64,000 nucleotides of DNA from Rhipicephalus microplus (taxonomy: Eukaryota; Arthropoda; Arachnida; Ixodida; Ixodidae), in the NCBI RefSeq assembly GCF_043290135.1, contig NC_134707.1, positions 85,330,447 through 85,394,446 of the forward strand, written 5' to 3'. Shown here piece by piece: positions 59,701 to 64,000 of the stretch; within the stretch, counting starts at the first letter, position 1; the number at the start of each line of letters is the position of its first letter. Both the position numbers and the translations under genes were made by a program. The notes below the pieces were generated by a model. The model saw only the letters and a list, made by a program, of their open reading frames with translations, ran no database searches and was not told the origin of the DNA.

Positions 59701-60365
59701 GCGTATCGCGTATCGCGGTGGCGTTCAACCTTGAAAGGCGAAGTTTAAGGGTCCCCCAATTGTTCGCAACTTAAGGCATACTTTTTTTTACATTCCATTC
59801 GTACTTGAGATTCTCTTTTATTGTAGATAAAGATATCTGCGAGAAAGAGAAAACTTATTGTACTTCCATTTCTTTCGAGATTTTCCGCAAATGTGGCACT
59901 GATTTTGCGGCATGCGTTTGTGTGTCTAAGATGCGAGTCAGGCAATTGTATATGCGTTGGCTGGCTATATCGAGTATAGAAAAACACCAAACGAGACCAC
60001 CGTCTTGTGTGGCTGACCATTCTCGCTCGAGTAATTAAGGTTAAGCGTTTGCTAATGCATAAGCTAGAGCTTTTTCCTTCTCGTTTACCCACCCCTGGGA
60101 AACGTGCACCCAGACACATTGAACACCACCACCCTGAGAAATTCTACGCATATTTTAGACGCTCACACGGGCCACGGCAAAGAGTGTTCCACATTGACCG
60201 TCATGTCTGCGAGCGCTGCGCTCACGAACCCTCCCAGGGTTTTCCCAATGTGTACAGGGGGACGGCTGCCTCCCCACGAAGTGTACAAGGAGACGACCCA
60301 CAAAGTGGATACCACAGAAAGTGCCCCATACTCCGCGTACCCCGCAAAGTGTACAAGGGGATGAC
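59701..60365. other. intron 3 sequence, unassigned
   Basis: No supported gene. 60270-60355 holds two copies of AAGTGTACAAGG. Confidence 0.4.
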
Positions 60366-60535
60366 CGCTCCCGAAGCTCTATTGGTAAGAGAATCAGCGC
60401 GTAATCAGAAGAACGCATGTTTGATCTCTGCCGGCAGCAAGCTGTCTTTTCATTCACTTTACTCTCTCGTAATATGATTAATATAAACAATACAATACGC
60501 CTAAACAGTGCAATTACGTTCTCATATACTTTTCT
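60366..60535 (+). mobile_element. second tRNA-derived SINE family, + copy
   Basis: The head has AAGCTCTATTGGTAAGAG (A-box-like) and GCATGTTTGATCTCTGCCGG (B-box-like), then AGCAAGCTGTCTTTTCATTC and a tail with TAATATGATTAATA. Same family as 17955-17765 but diverged. Confidence 0.6.
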
Positions 60536-61865
60536 TGCATTCATTACCTGCTGGTTTTCATGAACGCTGGGCCGAACAAAAGAATGAGCGCTCAGAGTTT
60601 TCTTCGTTCAAACACGTACTCCGTCACAGGTGCCAAACCCCGGCAGCGGAAACAGAGTGCATCCCGTGCTTCGCTTACGACCCGTAGAAACCTGGCGATG
60701 ATGACTCTGTGGTCCCTGCTGAATCGAGAAGGGAAAAGCATTTTTGCTCTCAGTTTTCAATTTCGACTCGGAGAGTAAATGAGAATTTCGACGAGAAAGC
60801 TTCATCGTGCCACGTGGAAAACAAAACTTCTTTCTTCTAATTTTTTTTCATTTTTTGTCGAAAAGAGGATGCTCTAGTCTAACAGCTGTGGTACATTTTA
60901 TGTAGCACGCAGTAAACTTGAATGCGATAAAACCGAAACGCGCCAGTACTCAGTATTCTATGTATGTAAACCGCATCCCTTGAAAACTAGTTGAGGCGGA
61001 TGTGAAGTGTTTTTTTTTGTTGTTGTTCATGGACAATGTAGAGTGCTTCTGCAGCTGAGCTTGATGGTTCTTCCATTACTTGCATTTTCCTCGTGTCTAC
61101 TCGATGACATTGGGGATATCTTCCTTCGTTTATTGCATTAATAACGAGGTCAACCAATCGAAGAGCTGGCGCCACTGTCAGCGTGACGTACGTGGTACGT
61201 GTGCCTGGTCACGTGGTGAGAGCGGCCGCATAAGGAAGCTGCGGAGGAACCGAAGGTCTCTCCCTCACTTGTGTAGAGGGTTTTTTTTTTTTATTCCTGC
61301 TTTGATTCTGTATTCTACATCGATTGAAATCACTAAAAAGTGCAGTTGTTTTGTAGTACGCAGTTGCAAAACATACGCGCACACTATCTCCATCAAAATC
61401 ACTAAAGACAGTTAACGAATAAACAGAGAGAAAACACGCTTATGGTCTTCTCGTATTGGTGCATCTGATGCGAGACAGAAGTGATACGTGAGGACCACTC
61501 CCATATGTAGCGCTATTGAGCGTGAATACTTTAAATGTTTCTGCTAGGTGCTTGTAAGTAATCTAAATATTTTTGATCCCGTTCTCTGCATATGCGTCAA
61601 ACTTGTCTGCAATATAGATGCACACATGACCAAAGCAGCTTACGTAAGTCAGTGTATTTCGCTGTCTGGGATCATTATTGATTTACAATTCATTTTGTTC
61701 TTCCTAAATATAGAGACACAGAACAAAATTCTGCTTACGACACGGGCTCAGCTATAATTATTCATCTTACATGCATTATGATGCATTTTAATCAGCCTAC
61801 GTCCCTTCCGTGAGAGCAGCCGATTGATTGATTGATTGTACGTTCTTTCAATGACAGCACCCGAT
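60536..61865. other. intron 3 sequence, unassigned
   Basis: No supported gene. Short frames only. Confidence 0.4.
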
Positions 61866-61867
61866 TC

Positions 61868-61928
<61 letters not shown>
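61866..61928. repeat. (ATTG)n microsatellite grown from a SINE tail
   Basis: About 15 units of ATTG directly joined to the 3' end of a minus-strand SINE, whose normal tail is a short ATTGATTG. A further (GATT)n stretch lies at 61821-61838. Confidence 0.9.
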
Positions 61929-61929
<1 letters not shown>

Positions 61930-62068
61930 ATGTAGGGTTTAACGTGCCGAAACCACCATATATTTATGTGAGTCGCCATAGTGGAGGGCTCCTGAAATGG
62001 TAACTTCCTGGTAGTTTTCAACGTGCACCCACATCTGAGCACACGGGCTTACAGCATATTTGCCTACA
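61929..62068 (-). mobile_element. Ruka-type SINE, head missing
   Basis: Minus-strand SINE 3' portion: CCCGTGTGCTCAGATGTGGG, GTGCACGTTGAAAACTACC and GGAGGGCTCC-type phrases, ending at the ATATGTAGGGTTTAACG junction. The tRNA-like head is absent. Confidence 0.85.
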
Positions 62069-62800
62069 GCATCAAAAAGCACCTATATTTCGACGTGTAT
62101 TCAACACCAAAATCAGAGTTGCCCGTGCAGTTCTTTTTTTTTAATTAGTCGTCATGCAGATCACGCCAGAGCCTTTGTTATAGAAAAAAATTATGTTAAA
62201 ACAGATCTCTATTGTCTTCGCCTGTGAACACTATCAATTATTAAAGTGAAATTTATTCAGTACTGTTGACTGGCAACCGAATAGCAGCAAAATTCTCCAG
62301 CTTCTAAACAATTTTAAAAAGAGAGAGCAATACAGAGAACTCTAGCTTCGCGATTTTCGCCAGATCTCGGCTGCGCTATTATGCTGGAGAAATCAGACAC
62401 AACACCCGTATGCTAGGCTGGTTGTTCCATTTCTGACATCCTCTTTCTTTTCTGCTTCGAGCAAGCTGAGCTCGCGTTAGTGCCCGAGCGCCGTTCCTGC
62501 TTCTTCACATTCGGCCACGCTGCAGCGACATTGAAAGACCATGGATCTGCGAAATCACCTCTGGAGGGTGGCATTGACTGTTGCGCGCTGGTCTGTGTTG
62601 CCCACGCAGCGAGTTGGTCTGTTGAGGTGCCAACGATATCTCGAGTGGGCGGTACCGGCTGAGCATGGGTGGTCTTTCTTTGACACGCCACGACACCTTA
62701 TGTCCCTGACACCATCATTCTCGTGTGCTGTGAAATCTTATGGGAGAAAAGTAAATAACAACAGTGCATATCGAAATTGCCTTTCTTGTTTCTTTTTCAG
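62069..62800. other. intron 3 right part and acceptor
   Basis: No feature apart from the acceptor tract CTTTCTTGTTTCTTTTTCAG ending at 62800. Confidence 0.5.
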
Positions 62801-62997
62801 TCGCGGTTCTCTCTAACGGACGTGCCCGGATATATCAACGTCACAAATTTTGCGAATGACAGAAACCTGAAGCACACAGATTTTCCGAATAGCCAAGTGG
62901 GTGTCAAGTTTGTTTGCCACTCCACAGGAACAACTGGAATCTCGAAAATTATCGAAATCACAGAGGCAACGTTCCTGTCTCAAATATCCTGCCGAGA
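62801..62997 (+). CDS. AMP-binding enzyme, coding exon 4 with the P-loop
   Basis: Encodes SRFSLTDVPGYINVTNFAND, then a stretch ending VGVKFVCHSTGTTGISKI and TFLSQISC. STGTTGISK is the AMP-binding signature (usual form TSGTTGLPKG) that holds the ATP phosphates. The Lys is kept, but the usual Pro is Ser and the usual Gly after Lys is Ile, a noticeable departure. It starts after TTTTTCAG in phase 0 and ends at GTGAGT in phase 2. The rest of the protein lies beyond the window. Confidence 0.9.
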
Positions 62998-63400
62998 GTG
63001 AGTTGACGTTGATTTTATTCTTATTTTATACATGACAGACCAAGTAGATAGGTTAAGGTGAAACGGCAAGCTGGGTGAATGGGTAGACGGCTTTCAGGCA
63101 TCTCCCTTACAGAGTGAAAAGTTTCAATGTGCAAGAGCACCTTCCGAAAAAACAAATCACTGAAACAAAACATCAAAAATGACACGTTTGCGCGCTACTC
63201 GCAGCACAGTCACAGTACAAGATAAAGGAGCGATTTTTACAGAGCGTTTTGCAAGCTCTCTTGCGAACACTACCAGTATACACTAGCATGGCGCCAGCGC
63301 ACGAAACTGGGCATGACATAACAAACTAGCGCAAAAGACGACACCCAAAAGAAGGAGGCCACAGGACAAGCGCTAAACTTTTACAGTCATTCTTCATGGT
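62998..63400. other. intron 4 sequence, unassigned
   Basis: Follows the GTGAGT donor. Nothing recognised. Confidence 0.5.
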
Positions 63401-63668
63401 AATGTGTTATCAGATTTGATTGATATGTGGAGTTTAACGTCCCAAAACCACTATATGATTATGAGAGACACCGTTGTGGAGAGCTCCGAAAATTTTAACC
63501 ACCTGGGGTTCTTTAACGTGCACCCAAATCTGAGCACATGGGCCTACAACATTTCTGCCCTCATCGGAAATGCAGCCACCGCAGCCGGGATTCGATCCCG
63601 TGACCTGTGGGACAGCAGCCGAGTACCTCAGCCACTAGACCACCGCGGCGGGGCAATGTGTTATCAGA
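63401..63668 (-). mobile_element. Ruka-type SINE, complete, perfect 14-bp TSD
   Basis: The body is 63415-63654 on the minus strand, with the B box (GGGATTCGATCCC in + reading of the complement region) and A box near 63635. TSD AATGTGTTATCAGA at 63401-63414 and 63655-63668. Confidence 0.95.
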
Positions 63669-64000
63669 CAGGCTCAAAATAAATCGCAAATAGTTTCAAC
63701 GTTGACGTAGTGTTCTCCGCTCCCAGCAAGGTTGGAAGAGCATGCTCCGCTGAAGATAGAAAGTTGACAGGTTTTTCGCGTAAAAAAAGTGTGTCCCGTC
63801 AGCCATCATACTCGGTTTGTCGGACGCGTAATTGCTGTAGTATACATTATACCACAACAATTTGGGAAATTGTGTATAAATCAGACTGGCGCTTGCATTT
63901 TCAGACTACAGCCCATTTGAGATATTGCGGGGGGTGGGGGGGATCATATAATATTTTATCAATAGGGTGCTTGGGTGTGGAGCAGCCAAAGACAAAGAGG
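63669..64000. other. unassigned end of window
   Basis: Nothing recognised. Contains a GGGGGGTGGGGGGG run near 63930. Confidence 0.5.

Overview
The window looks like nuclear DNA of a hard tick (Ixodidae, most likely Rhipicephalus or a close relative). The main clue is several copies of the tRNA-derived tick SINE of the Ruka type. Three of them (14526-14764, 58638-58874, 63415-63654) have target-site duplications (TSDs). The rest of the content agrees: arthropod LINE families, long microsatellites, large introns and GT-AG splice sites. Nothing looks bacterial or viral.

One host gene can be supported: the 5' part of a + strand gene for an AMP-binding (acyl-CoA synthetase / luciferase-like, ANL) enzyme. 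Four coding exons join with compatible phases: 19747-19872, 48987-49188, 58042-58145 and 62801-62997. They encode about 210 residues of an enzyme that usually has about 540, ending just after the nucleotide-binding loop STGTTG; the rest lies beyond the window. Intron 1 is about 29 kb, intron 2 about 8.9 kb and intron 3 about 4.7 kb, and mobile DNA accounts for much of their length. Possible non-coding first exons with good donor sites lie near 14144 and 17638.

Layout. 1-6 kb: an ATGG microsatellite, a 64-bp-arm foldback element, and a decayed minus-strand CR1-like LINE with SGNH esterase, endonuclease and reverse transcriptase remnants. 6-19.7 kb: mostly unassigned AT-rich DNA with SINEs and minisatellites. 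19.7-25 kb: exon 1, old SINE pieces, a 0.7-kb element with inverted ends carrying a TATA/initiator/poly(A) cassette, the first block of a 147-bp satellite, and a 416-bp-period duplication. 25.25-30.01 kb: a full-length Tx1/L1-like LINE with an 18-bp TSD and one frameshift. 30.4-43.0 kb: a satellite locus with nested insertions. It holds a 5'-truncated RTE LINE with a 12-bp TSD, then a 10-kb gag-only LTR retrotransposon (471/472-bp LTRs, tRNA-Leu primer site, 4-bp TSD), whose gag is itself split by a full-length I-clade LINE. 45-47 kb: a truncated I-clade LINE. 50.1-57.9 kb (intron 2): a full-length I-clade LINE with a second LINE inserted in its 5' leader, each with a TSD. 58-64 kb: exons 3 and 4, a 600-bp GT microsatellite, and SINEs.

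The autonomous element copies all carry at least one inactivating change. The TSDs allow the order of insertion events to be read directly. I did not find evidence of a new defence or enzymatic system. The most unusual objects are the gag-only LTR element, the inverted-end element with a core-promoter cassette, the nucleosome-length satellite, the foldback element, and an in-frame segment shared between the two ends of the CR1-like LINE.
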